Positions 37,570 through 46,306 of a stretch of DNA of 64,000 bases are shown here, piece after piece. The stretch comes from Phycisphaerae bacterium. Its GTDB lineage: Bacteria > Planctomycetota > Phycisphaerae > UBA1845 > Fen-1342. The notes beneath the pieces are model-generated. The model saw nothing but the letters and a program-made list of their open reading frames with translations, was not told where the DNA came from and searched no databases. The DNA is taken from positions 1 through 64,000 of the forward strand of contig JANQNU010000065.1 in the NCBI GenBank assembly GCA_028279405.1. The letters are read 5' to 3'. How positions within the stretch are numbered: the first letter of the stretch is position 1; each line of letters begins with the position of its first letter. A program made the position numbers and the translations under genes.

Positions 37570-37621
37570 TAGTCGCGCTCCAGGCGGCAAGCGCTCCATC
37601 CTCGATCAAAGCTGGTCCGTC

Positions 37622-38326
37622 TCATCGTAGCGGTCCTATTCGTGGGGGTCGCAGCCGGGGCATCCGATCGGGCTTCCGCTTTCGTTTCGGATTCGGGGAG
37701 GACTCCGGCGCCGGCAACACCTCCTGCGAGATGAGTTGTTCGACCATCAGCTCGGCCTCGCAACGGGTTTCCTCCTCAGGATCGTCCAGGAACGCTAACA
37801 CGCGGCGTGCGGCGGTCTCGCGGACGTGTAAGTCCGTAGTGGTCGTCGCAATATCGCGGTATCCGTGCGGCAGGAATCTCCGGCCGATGCCGGACGTCAC
37901 TTGGACCAGCCGATCGATCATCGCGATCCCGTCGGCGTTGGCGATGTACCCGCCGACGTGCTCAGTGATGATAAAGCAGTGCATCCAGTCTGTGATCGCC
38001 GGGTAGTGCCGCTCCAGCGTCGCCCACACGCGCTGCCGCTGCACGGAGTCGAGCGTGCACCATACCCATGCGTTCCCGAACGAACTGACCAGGTGCCAGG
38101 CGCGCGAACTTGTGCGGAGCCAACCGGCGTCATATCCCGCCAGCCACGCCTCGATTACCGCATCCGGGAAATGGCCGTCCTCATCGACGAAATCCTCGAT
38201 TGCATCGCCGACGGCGTTGACCGCCTTGTCAGTGTCCTTCTCGATCGCGGCCGGCAGGGCAGCGACCCATTCGGACACCGTCCATCGCCGCACGCCGAAC
38301 GCGTCGTAGCGCTCCTTCGCAGCCAT
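37622..38326 (-). CDS. Hypothetical protein
   Basis: 234 residues, soluble, acidic with a basic proline-rich tail (SPNPKRKRKPDRMPRLRP). No domain recognised; central helices include DWMHCFIITEHVGGYIAN. ATG 38326 has GGAGGGGG 6 nt upstream, which decides the start over TTG 38341. It lies 29 bp behind the FG-GAP gene and may be the last gene of that operon. Confidence 0.5.
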   Translation of the reverse strand: MAAKERYDAFGVRRWTVSEWVAALPAAIEKDTDKAVNAVGDAIEDFVDEDGHFPDAVIEAWLAGYDAGWLRTSSRAWHLVSSFGNAWVWCTLDSVQRQRVWATLERHYPAITDWMHCFIITEHVGGYIANADGIAMIDRLVQVTSGIGRRFLPHGYRDIATTTTDLHVRETAARRVLAFLDDPEEETRCEAELMVEQLISQEVLPAPESSPNPKRKRKPDRMPRLRPPRIGPLR

Positions 38327-38355
38327 CTTGTCCCCCTCCAAACTGTCATGTGATA

Positions 38356-40695
38356 CTACTGCCCCGGATAGACGATCAGCCGATCGTGGACGATCAGGAC
38401 GACGTCGTCAATTCCGTCGTGCGTCACGTCCCCGATCAGCACCTCGCGCGGTTCGCCGCTGGAGTCGGGCCGATCGGAGAAGCGTTTCCCTTGAAAGACC
38501 TGGAATCGTAGCGCCTTCGCGAACGCTCCGGACGGCATCGTGGTCAGCAGCTCGATCGCGGCCAGGCGCATGTCGATGGCGGCAACGTCGCGGATACCAT
38601 CATGATTGACGTCCCCGATGACCACGTCGCCCAGCCACGCGTCGCGGGTCTTTGATGCATATTCGTGCACCGATACGAAGCGCGGCGCCGGCCGGTCGGG
38701 CGCAAGCAGCAACAGTCCCGACGAATCGATCAGCAGGATCGCTTGCCGTCCGTCGGCGGTCGTGAGCGTGCGCATCTCATTGAGGTCCATATTGATCGTG
38801 GGAATCGCTGCCGTCTGTCGAAAAGTACCTTCCTTCGGTTGCAGCGCGAGCACGGTCGCGTCCTGTCGGTTGTACAGCAACACCGTCGGTTGCCCGTTCG
38901 CAGACCTGTAGGCCGCGAGCCCGGTGAGTTCGACGTTGGGCGAGTCCGGATTGAATTGGTCGACCACGACCCACTTGCCGTCTTCGACGCGGAGGGCACG
39001 CGCGAACGTCTTCTGCGCCAGCAGCATTTCGCGCTTGCCGTCGCCATCGATGTCGAACACGCCGCTTCCCGGCCGGCGCCCGTCCCGCAGCAAGCCGGCG
39101 CGTGCCTCGGCGCCCGTGAGCCGCGTGAAGTCGGAATCCGTGTTGACCAGAACGATCGGGTCGCTGAACCGCTGGAACAAAACGAGATCGTGCCGGCCGT
39201 CCTGGTTGACATCCGTCACGCGCAACCCGTCAGCGTCGTCATCCAATGCGTCGAGATCGAACGCGCGGCCATCGGGTTCTCCATGCCGTCGCATCCGCAG
39301 CCGCGCCTTGCGATCCTCCGTGCCGATGTATGCCATGGAAGTCGCGTTCGCCTCAGCCGGACTCAACTTCCCGACGGCGATTGCCAGCGGCTTGCCCGTT
39401 GTCGGCAACGGTGCCGGATAACTCAGCCGATCGTTCTCGAATCGCGACAAGCCGATACTCTTCTCTTCCGCGCTCGTGCTGAGCAGCTCGTTGCGTCCGT
39501 CGCCGTCGATATCGGCGATCGTGAGATCCGTCGTCTTCTGCATGCCCGGGAACGTCTGGCCGGCGCGCAAGCCGGTCTTTCGCTGAACGAACAGAATCAG
39601 TCGCGCAGCGTCGGGATCCGCGACCACCACGTCGTCGAGTCCGTCGTGCGTCAGGTCACCCACGGCGACCGGGAATCGCTTGCTGCGGATCTGCGACGGA
39701 AACGCGTAATAATGCTGCGGCCATTCCGCAGCCGCCGCAGAGGCTGGCGCATCCTGCCAGCGGGACTGAGTGAGCCGTCCGGTGACGGCCTGGATCGTGA
39801 ACAGGTCGTCTGCTTGTGCGTTCTTTGCGAACGTCATACTCCGCAGTTTGGGGATGCGAACGCGCTGCGTTGCGGACAGCGTCCCGTCGGTCGACTGCAA
39901 CATGACATAGGCGCCATAGCGGTCGTCGTCGACGGCGATCACCAGGTCCAGACGCTGATCGTTGTTGATGTCGGCGGGCAGCATCATGATCGCGGCGGGA
40001 ATCTTGTGCGCGAGACGTTGAGGTTGCTCGAGGCCGCCAGCGGGGCGCTGGTGAAACAGAAGAAGCGCGTCGGCGCCAAGCAGCGCGACGTCGGTGCGAC
40101 CGTCGGTGTTGAAGTCGCCGATACAGAGCGTGCCACTGCGCGCATCGCCTTCGCTCGCTCGAATCGTCATCGGTGCGCCGAACCCGCCCTCAGGTTTTCC
40201 GGGCAGGACCACCAGCTCGCGTGGTTCGCCGAAGAACACGATATCTGGCCGGTCATCGCCGGTGAGTTCCGCGACCTGCAAGTCGGCGATTCGATAGGAG
40301 ACCGGGACGTGCTCATTGTACAGGTCCCCACGATCCGGAATCTCGTTCCGCTCCAGCGCCGCGCCATTGGTCGGCGTCTCGCCGGTGCGCGGTTTGCGGA
40401 AGATCTCGATTCGATTCTCGTACGAGTTCCAGAGCAGGATGTCGGTTCGGCCGTCGGCGTCGACATCCGCGAGCCGCAGGTTGTCGATTCCCGGCTTGAT
40501 CTTGTAGATCTGCATTGGCGCGAAGCCGAAATGCCGTGACAGCGTTGCCTGTTGCGACGCGCTCAGTTCCTCCGCGACACCCGGCGCCGCTAGTGCCAAT
40601 AGCAGCGCCGCGGCGCGGATTGCAGCCCGGCGCACCCATCGGGAGTGTCTCGTTGAACTCCGAACAACTGTCAGTTTGAACATCGTTCTCGCCAT
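38356..40695 (-). CDS. Secreted FG-GAP/VCBS repeat protein
   Basis: 779 residues from ATG 40695 (GGGGA upstream). After a signal peptide (IRAAALLLALAAPGVA) come at least eight FG-GAP-like repeats with calcium loops such as DVDADGRTDILLW, DFNTDGRTDVALL, DLTHDGLDDVVVA and DIDGDGRNELL. These fold as a beta-propeller on the cell surface or in the periplasm. It ends with two more repeats (DVNHDGIRDVAAID and DVTHDGIDDVVL). No catalytic domain. An in-frame extension to 41373 runs through the preceding gene and is not credible. Confidence 0.72.
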   Translation of the reverse strand: MARTMFKLTVVRSSTRHSRWVRRAAIRAAALLLALAAPGVAEELSASQQATLSRHFGFAPMQIYKIKPGIDNLRLADVDADGRTDILLWNSYENRIEIFRKPRTGETPTNGAALERNEIPDRGDLYNEHVPVSYRIADLQVAELTGDDRPDIVFFGEPRELVVLPGKPEGGFGAPMTIRASEGDARSGTLCIGDFNTDGRTDVALLGADALLLFHQRPAGGLEQPQRLAHKIPAAIMMLPADINNDQRLDLVIAVDDDRYGAYVMLQSTDGTLSATQRVRIPKLRSMTFAKNAQADDLFTIQAVTGRLTQSRWQDAPASAAAAEWPQHYYAFPSQIRSKRFPVAVGDLTHDGLDDVVVADPDAARLILFVQRKTGLRAGQTFPGMQKTTDLTIADIDGDGRNELLSTSAEEKSIGLSRFENDRLSYPAPLPTTGKPLAIAVGKLSPAEANATSMAYIGTEDRKARLRMRRHGEPDGRAFDLDALDDDADGLRVTDVNQDGRHDLVLFQRFSDPIVLVNTDSDFTRLTGAEARAGLLRDGRRPGSGVFDIDGDGKREMLLAQKTFARALRVEDGKWVVVDQFNPDSPNVELTGLAAYRSANGQPTVLLYNRQDATVLALQPKEGTFRQTAAIPTINMDLNEMRTLTTADGRQAILLIDSSGLLLLAPDRPAPRFVSVHEYASKTRDAWLGDVVIGDVNHDGIRDVAAIDMRLAAIELLTTMPSGAFAKALRFQVFQGKRFSDRPDSSGEPREVLIGDVTHDGIDDVVLIVHDRLIVYPGQ

Positions 40696-40900
40696 TTTTT
40701 CCCCAGGTCGTCGCGTCTGCGCGCCCGAAACGGACTCTTCGAATAGCGCGCCGTCGGCGCGAATCGGCACCAATCGTAGCCGAGCACTGCAGGAGGAGCC
40801 AATCGGCACCGATCGCATGGCCCAGTCACCATCAGCGAGCGCGGGTGCCGGCGCGCTGTCCAGTCCGGGTCGGTCGTCGATCCCTCGGCCGCGTGCTGAG

Positions 40901-43900
40901 TTACCGCTGATGCCAGCGGGTATTGTAGCGTAGCTGCCAGTCGTTCCCGGTAGCCGTGGCGTCCGATTGCACCGGCAACGGCGCGACCTGGTCACCATCG
41001 CGCACGTGGTGGTGCGCATGCTTGGTCCATCCGAACGTGTACAGAAAGAACGATCGGCGGTGTCCGTCAGCGGTCGGCGGTAGATCGGCCGTGAAACGCA
41101 GCGTGAGCCCGTCGCCGCCGCGCATGACGAGCAGCCGTTCGTCACGGTTGCGGACGAGTTCATCCACGTTGCCGTAGCGCGTGTACCAGCCGCCGACCTG
41201 TCGCTGAAATCGTTCGTTCGAGCCCGTCGAATAGAACATCGGCGTGCCTTCATGAGTGGACGAGTAGCCCCGGTGCTCCAGTTTCGCGTTCTCGAGCTTT
41301 GCGGCGCGGATTCGCGTACTCGGCGGGACGCGTTCAGCCAGCGCGATGCGGTCCCAATGAACCTCGTTGGCACAGGTCAGACGCAGTTTCGTGGCGCCGA
41401 CGGCCAGCTTGCCCGCGAGGTCGACGATGACTGTCTTGTCACGTCCGGCTGGCAGGCCGATCGACGCGTCGACGGGCCGCCAACGGTCATACGCGTCGAG
41501 CGATTCCAGACGTATCGGAGTGCTCCGCGCGAGGGCGCCCGGCGTGTTTCGGTCGCGGCGTTGTCGAAACGACGCGGTATCGTCTGCGGTCGGCGGGAAG
41601 TAGGAACCGGTCAACGCGAGCACCAGCGAGCGTGAACGATCGATTACGCCAAAATCCAACTCGATCGCTAGCGGTTGTGTAACGCCGGATGCCGGAAGTG
41701 GCAGCGCCGCGCCGGGCGGTGCGTAGACCTTGTCCATCTCGCGCAGCGCAGCGGTGCGGTCGCGACCATCGCTGCTGCGCGATGCCTGCAACCGAGTCGG
41801 CTGCCCGATCGTCTCCAGCTTGGAGCGCGGGTAGGGGGGCGGTTGCAGCTGATCGTTGGTGTGGACCTCGACGTTTGCCGGGTGATCGACGACCAGCAAC
41901 CGAGCCTGATCGAGGTAACTTACGCCGGCGAACTCAGCCGAGATCAGCAGTTCGAATCCGCCTTCCCGGGTTTGCAAGTCGCCCAGGGCTACGAGTTCCT
42001 CCGAATCTGGCGTGCGAGGCGCGCCGGCAGCGTCCAACTCGCCAAGTCGCGCACCGACCAGGATGTCCGTTGCGAAACTCTCCGTCGAACGCGCGTGCGC
42101 ATCAAACACGTAGAGCCCGGTCGGTCGCGGATGAAGCCTCGCCAGGAACGCGGTCATGATGACTGATCCTGACCAGTCCGTCTGGTTGTCGAGCCGTCCA
42201 TCCGGCCAGATCACCGCCAGGTCGAGCAGCCGGTGGGAGGCGGCACCGAGCTTGACTCGCGGTCCATTGACAAAGCGGCTCACGCGGTGATCGCCCCGCG
42301 TTCCGGTCACGATTGCGCCGATTGCGTTGCGATTCCAGCTTGGCCCAGGTAACGCCGGAAAGGCCACGCGATTGGTTGAGGCGGGCCAGAGCAGATGAGT
42401 ACCACCCGTAGCATCGAGCACCAGGAGGTTGTCCATCGGCGATAGTGCGACGTCGCACAATACGGCTGCGCGCGGCGGTCGCTGGAAGGTGGCCACCTCG
42501 CGCGTCCCGTTCACGTCCAAATCGACGTGCCAACGCACCGGCCCGGAGCTTCGCCAGGCGCATAGCCGAAATGGGCCGCCTTTGGTAAACCAACCAACGA
42601 GGTCCAGCCAGCCATCGCCATCGAGATCCAGCGGCGTCACGAGCGCAGGCACAATCCCGCGACAGGTGATCTGAGCGCGAACCCCGCCGTGCGGATCGAT
42701 GTGCACGATCCCATCCTCGGTGACCAGCACGACGTCTGCACGACCGTCATTCGTGAAGTCATTCGCCAGGATGCGTCTTGCGGCGGGCCACGCTCCGGCG
42801 GGCACAGTCGGTGCGGAGTACTGACCATTCCCGTTGCGCTCGAGTACCCGCGTGCCGGCATCCGTTGCAACGATGATGTCGCGCGTGCCGTTCCCGTCGA
42901 GGTCGATCACCACAACATCATTCGCGGCGCCGTCAATCGCCAGGTCATACGACGCAGTTACGTCCGCGAAGCTGCCATCTGCGTTGTTCTGCCAGATCGC
43001 AATCCCGTCCGCGTTCGCCAATACCAGGTCGACGTCACCATCATGATCGACGTCGGCGAGCGTCCCGCGCCCGGTCGCCGGCCCGAATCCGGCCCGCTCC
43101 GAAGCGTCAACGAACCTACCGTCGGCGGTCCGTATGAGGAGGGCGGTGCCCCGTTCACACAGCACGATGCAGTCCCCATCGGTGATCGCCGCCGCACGCA
43201 GTGCCTTGATCTCATCCTCGGTACTCTGCTGAGTCTGAGGATTCGGCGCGATCGGCGCGGCATCGGCGCTGACAGGTGTCGGCATGATGTCGGCGACGAG
43301 CAGCTGTTGTACGGGACCGAGGCGTTCGTCGAGTTGGTGCAGCACCGTGAACGGAGGCGCCTTCGAAGCAAGTTTCAGGCGCAGGATCTGCCCATGACCG
43401 TCCGCGACAAGGCACTGAGACGTGCCACGCCGGTCAACGTCGGCCGCGGCGGCACGCATTCCGTGCACCGCATCCAGTCGATTGATCGCGGTCGAGTCCC
43501 GCAATAGGACCGGCGATCGTGCATTTGGCGCCTGGATCTCGTCCTCTGCTCGGGCAGGCGCCGAGAATCGGCATTGCTCCCAATTCGCATCGTCTACCGG
43601 CGTTTCGACGACAGTCCGCACGCGATTCAACGCCTGCTGGTACCGCGCCACATCAGAATCCGGGGCCCCAACTGTTACCAATCGCTCCAACGCCGCCCGG
43701 TGTAATCCGTTCCGGCGCCAGGCTTCGCGGAACTGGAGCTGTGCGTCGCGCGCCCGCCAGGCCGCTTGATACGCCAGCCCCAACTGGTAGCGCAAGGTTG
43801 GTTCATACGGCGCCAAACGGACCGCATCCTCGAAAGCCGCCAACGCCTCTGCTGCGTTGCCGACGCGCTTGTGCTCGAGGGCAGCTTGGTACGCCTCCGC

Positions 43901-44050
43901 GGCGCTCTCGCGCCGAATCTGACCAGCCGTGAGAAAGCCAGGGACGACAACGAAGAGCGCGATTGCCGTGGCCGCGCGACGCACCCGACTTGGGTATCGC
44001 TCGACTCGACGAGCCGATTCGGTGGCGTTGACGGTACTCAGGTCGCGCAC
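40901..44050 (-). CDS. Large TPR plus FG-GAP/VCBS repeat protein
   Basis: 1049 residues (GTG 44050). A membrane/signal segment near residue 30 (TAIALFVVVPGFLTAG) is followed by TPR units (AYQAALEHKRVGNAAEALAAF, LRYQLGLAYQAAWRARDAQL), then FG-GAP repeats (DVDHDGDVDLVLA, DLDGNGTRDIIVA, DFTNDGRADVVLV, DLDGDGWLDLV) and a beta-rich C-terminal half of about 400 residues seen in planctomycete and acidobacterial ASPIC/UnbV-like proteins. The start overlaps the cupin stop by 13 bp. It is paired with the downstream FG-GAP protein. Confidence 0.65.
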   Translation of the reverse strand: MRDLSTVNATESARRVERYPSRVRRAATAIALFVVVPGFLTAGQIRRESAAEAYQAALEHKRVGNAAEALAAFEDAVRLAPYEPTLRYQLGLAYQAAWRARDAQLQFREAWRRNGLHRAALERLVTVGAPDSDVARYQQALNRVRTVVETPVDDANWEQCRFSAPARAEDEIQAPNARSPVLLRDSTAINRLDAVHGMRAAAADVDRRGTSQCLVADGHGQILRLKLASKAPPFTVLHQLDERLGPVQQLLVADIMPTPVSADAAPIAPNPQTQQSTEDEIKALRAAAITDGDCIVLCERGTALLIRTADGRFVDASERAGFGPATGRGTLADVDHDGDVDLVLANADGIAIWQNNADGSFADVTASYDLAIDGAANDVVVIDLDGNGTRDIIVATDAGTRVLERNGNGQYSAPTVPAGAWPAARRILANDFTNDGRADVVLVTEDGIVHIDPHGGVRAQITCRGIVPALVTPLDLDGDGWLDLVGWFTKGGPFRLCAWRSSGPVRWHVDLDVNGTREVATFQRPPRAAVLCDVALSPMDNLLVLDATGGTHLLWPASTNRVAFPALPGPSWNRNAIGAIVTGTRGDHRVSRFVNGPRVKLGAASHRLLDLAVIWPDGRLDNQTDWSGSVIMTAFLARLHPRPTGLYVFDAHARSTESFATDILVGARLGELDAAGAPRTPDSEELVALGDLQTREGGFELLISAEFAGVSYLDQARLLVVDHPANVEVHTNDQLQPPPYPRSKLETIGQPTRLQASRSSDGRDRTAALREMDKVYAPPGAALPLPASGVTQPLAIELDFGVIDRSRSLVLALTGSYFPPTADDTASFRQRRDRNTPGALARSTPIRLESLDAYDRWRPVDASIGLPAGRDKTVIVDLAGKLAVGATKLRLTCANEVHWDRIALAERVPPSTRIRAAKLENAKLEHRGYSSTHEGTPMFYSTGSNERFQRQVGGWYTRYGNVDELVRNRDERLLVMRGGDGLTLRFTADLPPTADGHRRSFFLYTFGWTKHAHHHVRDGDQVAPLPVQSDATATGNDWQLRYNTRWHQR

Positions 44051-44391
44051 TGCTCGGGCGCTGGGATCAGGCAGATGAATTGCAACGGCTCCGTTCCCGT
44101 ATTGCGAAACTGATGCATCTCGTTCGGCGGGACCCAGATGACGTCGCCGGCGCGGAACGCCTGCTCACCTTGCGGACTCTGGGCCGTGCCTTCGCCGTTG
44201 AGAATAATGATCTCGTGTTCGTAATCGTGTTGATGATGGGGGGTGTGTCCGCCGGGCGCCACTTCGAAATGTCGCATGTGGAAGTTGCCGGCGCCCTCAG
44301 CTGGGCCGACGAGCATCCGCATACGGGCCCCTGTCGCACCATCCATCGTGACCGGCTGCTGTTCGTGCTGATCGATCGGCTTGACCTTCAT
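44038..44391 (-). CDS. Small cupin-domain protein
   Basis: 117 residues of a single cupin barrel. Motif 1 is GGHTPHHQHDYEHEIIIL with the metal-binding histidines and glutamate, and motif 2 is AGDVIWVPPNEMHQF. The N-terminal strand is MKVKPIDQHEQ. Small one-domain cupins bind metal and range from isomerases to sensors; no substrate is predictable. GAGG lies 8 nt before ATG 44391. It is 10 bp behind the nuclease gene and overlaps the next gene, so it is inside an operon. Confidence 0.85.
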   Translation of the reverse strand: MKVKPIDQHEQQPVTMDGATGARMRMLVGPAEGAGNFHMRHFEVAPGGHTPHHQHDYEHEIIILNGEGTAQSPQGEQAFRAGDVIWVPPNEMHQFRNTGTEPLQFICLIPAPEQCAT

Positions 44392-44401
44392 GACACGATC
44401 C

Positions 44402-45409
44402 TCATTTGACAGTGGTCGCGGCCCCGCGCTGCCCGGAGGAGCGTGCGAGATCGCCGTCAAGCTCATTGTAACGCGTGAAGTCGCTGATTTGCTGTTCCGT
44501 CGGCACGGACGACGTCCAAGCGCCGTTGTAAAGCGCCGCCAGCATTGCAGCGCCATCGGCGAGCCGATCCGTGACCAGCGCACGGCCCGGCGATTTGCGC
44601 AGCGTGCCATCCTTGTCCATCTCGTAAACGGTTTCGAACTTGGCGTGCGATCGCAGAACGTACGCCCGCAAGTCCGTCCAGATGTCCTTGCCGTCGCCGT
44701 CGAGTTTGATTGCGGGGGCCTTCGCTGCACGAACGGTGGCGTAGTCGATCTTGTGCAGATCGAGGGCACCAGTGTCCATGAACGCGTGGATCGTCTGATC
44801 GCGACCGGCTGCCGCGAAGCCGCGCGGGTTCTCGCCTTGCCAGCCGTTGTAATGCTTCGTCGTGTGCAACGGCTGCGCGAGGTCACCAACGATATGAGAC
44901 AAAATCCCCATATGATAGACCGCATTCTCGCGCGCCTGCGCGAGCTGGTGGGCCCGTCGGGAATCGTTGAGCTGCTCCAGGATTCGCAGGGTGTTGAACG
45001 ACGACTGGAGTTTTGCGTACGCCTCGTCGACGGCCTGCAATGCAAAGCCCGGTTCCTTCTTCTTGCCATCCGGGTCCGCTTTGGCCATCGCGCGGATGAA
45101 GTCGCCGCGAAGCCGAGGCATCGTATGGATGGTGAGGCCGAAGTCTTCCAGGAGCTCGACGTCCAGAAAGTGGTTCGCGTAGTTGGTGTGGTTGAGCGTG
45201 CCGTGCTTCCAGCCCTTCCAACGGTCGATCTCGTTGGATTGGTAAGCGATTCGGTCGCGCACCTTCGATTCCGAGAACCAGTTCGGGAAATCGCCGGGCA
45301 GGGAGTCGATTGCGACATAGGTGATCAAGCGGTGGCCGTGAGCGCCCCAGGCGAATGTTGCCGGCAGAGCGCACTGCAGCGCGAGCAGGGCGGCCAGGGT
45401 TCGTTTCAT
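44402..45409 (-). CDS. S1/P1-type zinc nuclease (exported)
   Basis: 335 residues with a signal peptide (LAALLALQCALPATFA) followed immediately by WGAHGHRLI, where the mature N-terminal Trp and His ligate zinc in S1/P1 nucleases. Other ligand segments are HTNYANHFLD, HIVGDLAQPLH and NGWQGENPRG. It would degrade single-stranded DNA and RNA outside the cytoplasm, and may be a phosphate or nucleotide scavenger. ATG 45409 is the first codon of the signal peptide; a reading to 45727 has no signal and crosses the tRNA region. Confidence 0.85.
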   Translation of the reverse strand: MKRTLAALLALQCALPATFAWGAHGHRLITYVAIDSLPGDFPNWFSESKVRDRIAYQSNEIDRWKGWKHGTLNHTNYANHFLDVELLEDFGLTIHTMPRLRGDFIRAMAKADPDGKKKEPGFALQAVDEAYAKLQSSFNTLRILEQLNDSRRAHQLAQARENAVYHMGILSHIVGDLAQPLHTTKHYNGWQGENPRGFAAAGRDQTIHAFMDTGALDLHKIDYATVRAAKAPAIKLDGDGKDIWTDLRAYVLRSHAKFETVYEMDKDGTLRKSPGRALVTDRLADGAAMLAALYNGAWTSSVPTEQQISDFTRYNELDGDLARSSGQRGAATTVK

Positions 45410-45560
45410 GGCAGGGTCCTCAGTTCGTTGGCAACGGCCCGCCGAACTGGTCGGCGGCGCTGAAAAACGGCAATTCAAATGGTATGTGCCGGTTGCAATC
45501 CGTTCAAGAACGGGGCCGGTTGTGGCGAGCTCGGTCGGAGGGTGGCGTCCTGAATCGGGG

Positions 45561-45589
45561 TTGACGGCCCTGGTTCGCGGGTCTAGGCT
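45561..45589 (+). promoter_or_regulatory. tRNA-Pro promoter
   Basis: TTGACG (45561-45566), a 17-bp spacer and TAGGCT (45584-45589) lie 12 bp before the mature tRNA 5' end, an ideal position. Confidence 0.65.
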
Positions 45590-45601
45590 GGGATTTGAGC
45601 A

Positions 45602-45676
45602 CGGGGCGTGGCGCAGCTTGGCTAGCGCGTCTGCATGGGGTGCAGAAGGTCGCAGGTTCGAATCCTGTCGCCCCGA
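45602..45676 (+). tRNA. tRNA-Pro(GGG)
   Basis: Full cloverleaf: acceptor CGGGGCG (45602-45608) with CGCCCCG (45669-45675), anticodon stem TCTGC/GCAGA around loop ATGGGGT (anticodon GGG), and T-arm with GGTTCGAATCC. The CCA end is not encoded. It reads proline CCC codons (and CCU by wobble). Confidence 0.95.
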
Positions 45677-45781
45677 TTGGTTCCGGTCGCCGTGGACTCC
45701 CGCGGCGTTTTCGTGCGGAGCGCTCAAACGCGCGGTGCGTCGGGTTGTCGGGCCGTCGCGCCGGCCGGGACATTGTTATTT

Positions 45782-45872
45782 GGAGAGGTGGCCGAGTGGC
45801 TGAAGGCAACGGTTTGCTAAACCGTCGTAGTGCGTCATAGTGCTACCGCGGGTTCGAATCCCGCCCTCTCCG
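45782..45872 (+). tRNA. tRNA-Ser(GCT)
   Basis: 91 nt with the long variable arm of a class II tRNA. Acceptor GGAGAGG (45782-45788) pairs with CCTCTCC (45865-45871); anticodon stem ACGGT/ACCGT encloses TTGCTAA (anticodon GCT, reading AGC/AGU). The T-arm GGGTTCGAATCCC is intact. CCA is not encoded. It lies 105 bp behind tRNA-Pro and directly before a tandem array built from its own 3' end. Confidence 0.95.
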
Positions 45873-45933
45873 TTAAGCGCTCCTCGCAGAGTGCTGTCTT
45901 GCAGAAAGTCATCTCCGCTATTCACTGAGTGGA

Positions 45934-46018
45934 GGGGTTCGAACACGCTCACGAGCGTCAGCGAGTGCGCGGGATCGACACCCGGCAGGGGGCCGCGCAG
46001 CGAATCCCGCCCTCTCCA
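45934..46018 (+). repeat. tRNA-Ser 3' fragment with T-loop insert, copy A
   Basis: The T-arm start GGGGTTCGAA (45934-45943) is followed by a 57-nt insert, then CGAATCCCGCCCTCTCC (46002-46018), which is identical to the tRNA-Ser 3' end. CGAA is present on both sides of the insert, like a 4-bp target duplication. The insert holds CAC-GA-GC-GTCA-GC-GA-GTG (45950-45967), a stem with paired GA steps. Upstream, CTCC...GGAG (about 45913-45935) could be a variable-arm remnant. No 5' half of a tRNA is present. Confidence 0.7.
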
Positions 46019-46033
46019 TTCACGTTATCTTGA

Positions 46034-46166
46034 TAGGGGGACCGTCGAATTCGTCGTGCGCCTCGTCTTTTTGAGGTGCAAGGGGTTCGAACCCGCCCAC
46101 GAGCGTCAGCGAGTGCGCGGAGGTCGACGCCCCTGGGCGCCGCGCAGCGAATCCCGCCCTCTCCGT
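46034..46166 (+). repeat. tRNA-Ser 3' fragment with T-loop insert, copy B
   Basis: Begins with a remnant of the anticodon-variable-arm region (ACCGTCG at about 46041, then GTGCGCCTC...GAGGTGCA as a hairpin), continues to AGGGGTTCGAA (46081), a 56-nt insert close to that of copy A, and ends with CGAATCCCGCCCTCTCCG (46149-46166). The paired-GA hairpin is at 46098-46115. The period from copy A is 148 bp. Confidence 0.7.
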
Positions 46167-46181
46167 TCACGTTATCTTGAT

Positions 46182-46302
46182 AGGGGGACCGTCGAATTCG
46201 TCATGCGCCTCGCGTCTTTTTGAGGTGCAAGGGATTCGAACGCGCTCACGAGCGTCAGCGCGTGCCGGGATCGACACCGGTAGGGGCCGCGCGACGCGTG
46301 AG
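46182..46302 (+). repeat. tRNA-Ser 3' fragment with T-loop insert, copy C (truncated)
   Basis: The same spacer as copy B (TTATCTTGATAGGGGGACCG appears in both) leads to GGGATTCGAA (46231) and an insert with hairpin at 46247-46264, but the copy stops after CCGCGCGACG and lacks the tRNA 3' tail. The truncation coincides with the 3' end of the DUF4386 gene. The period from copy B is 149 bp. Confidence 0.65.
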
Positions 46303-46306
46303 AAGG

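Noticed and set aside
38665-40539. Plus-strand 624-codon frame
   Set aside because: Antisense to the FG-GAP gene; the repeats of the real gene create the long open shadow.
40696-41373. N-terminal extension of the FG-GAP protein
   Set aside because: It runs through the preceding gene in another frame and lacks the signal peptide that starts at 40695.
45934-46166. tRNA genes with T-loop introns
   Set aside because: The 5' acceptor strand, D-arm and anticodon arm are absent from each unit, so no complete tRNA could be spliced.
45934-46302. CRISPR array
   Set aside because: Three units with a period near 148 bp, spacers that are themselves repeats, and tRNA identity at the ends; no cas genes.
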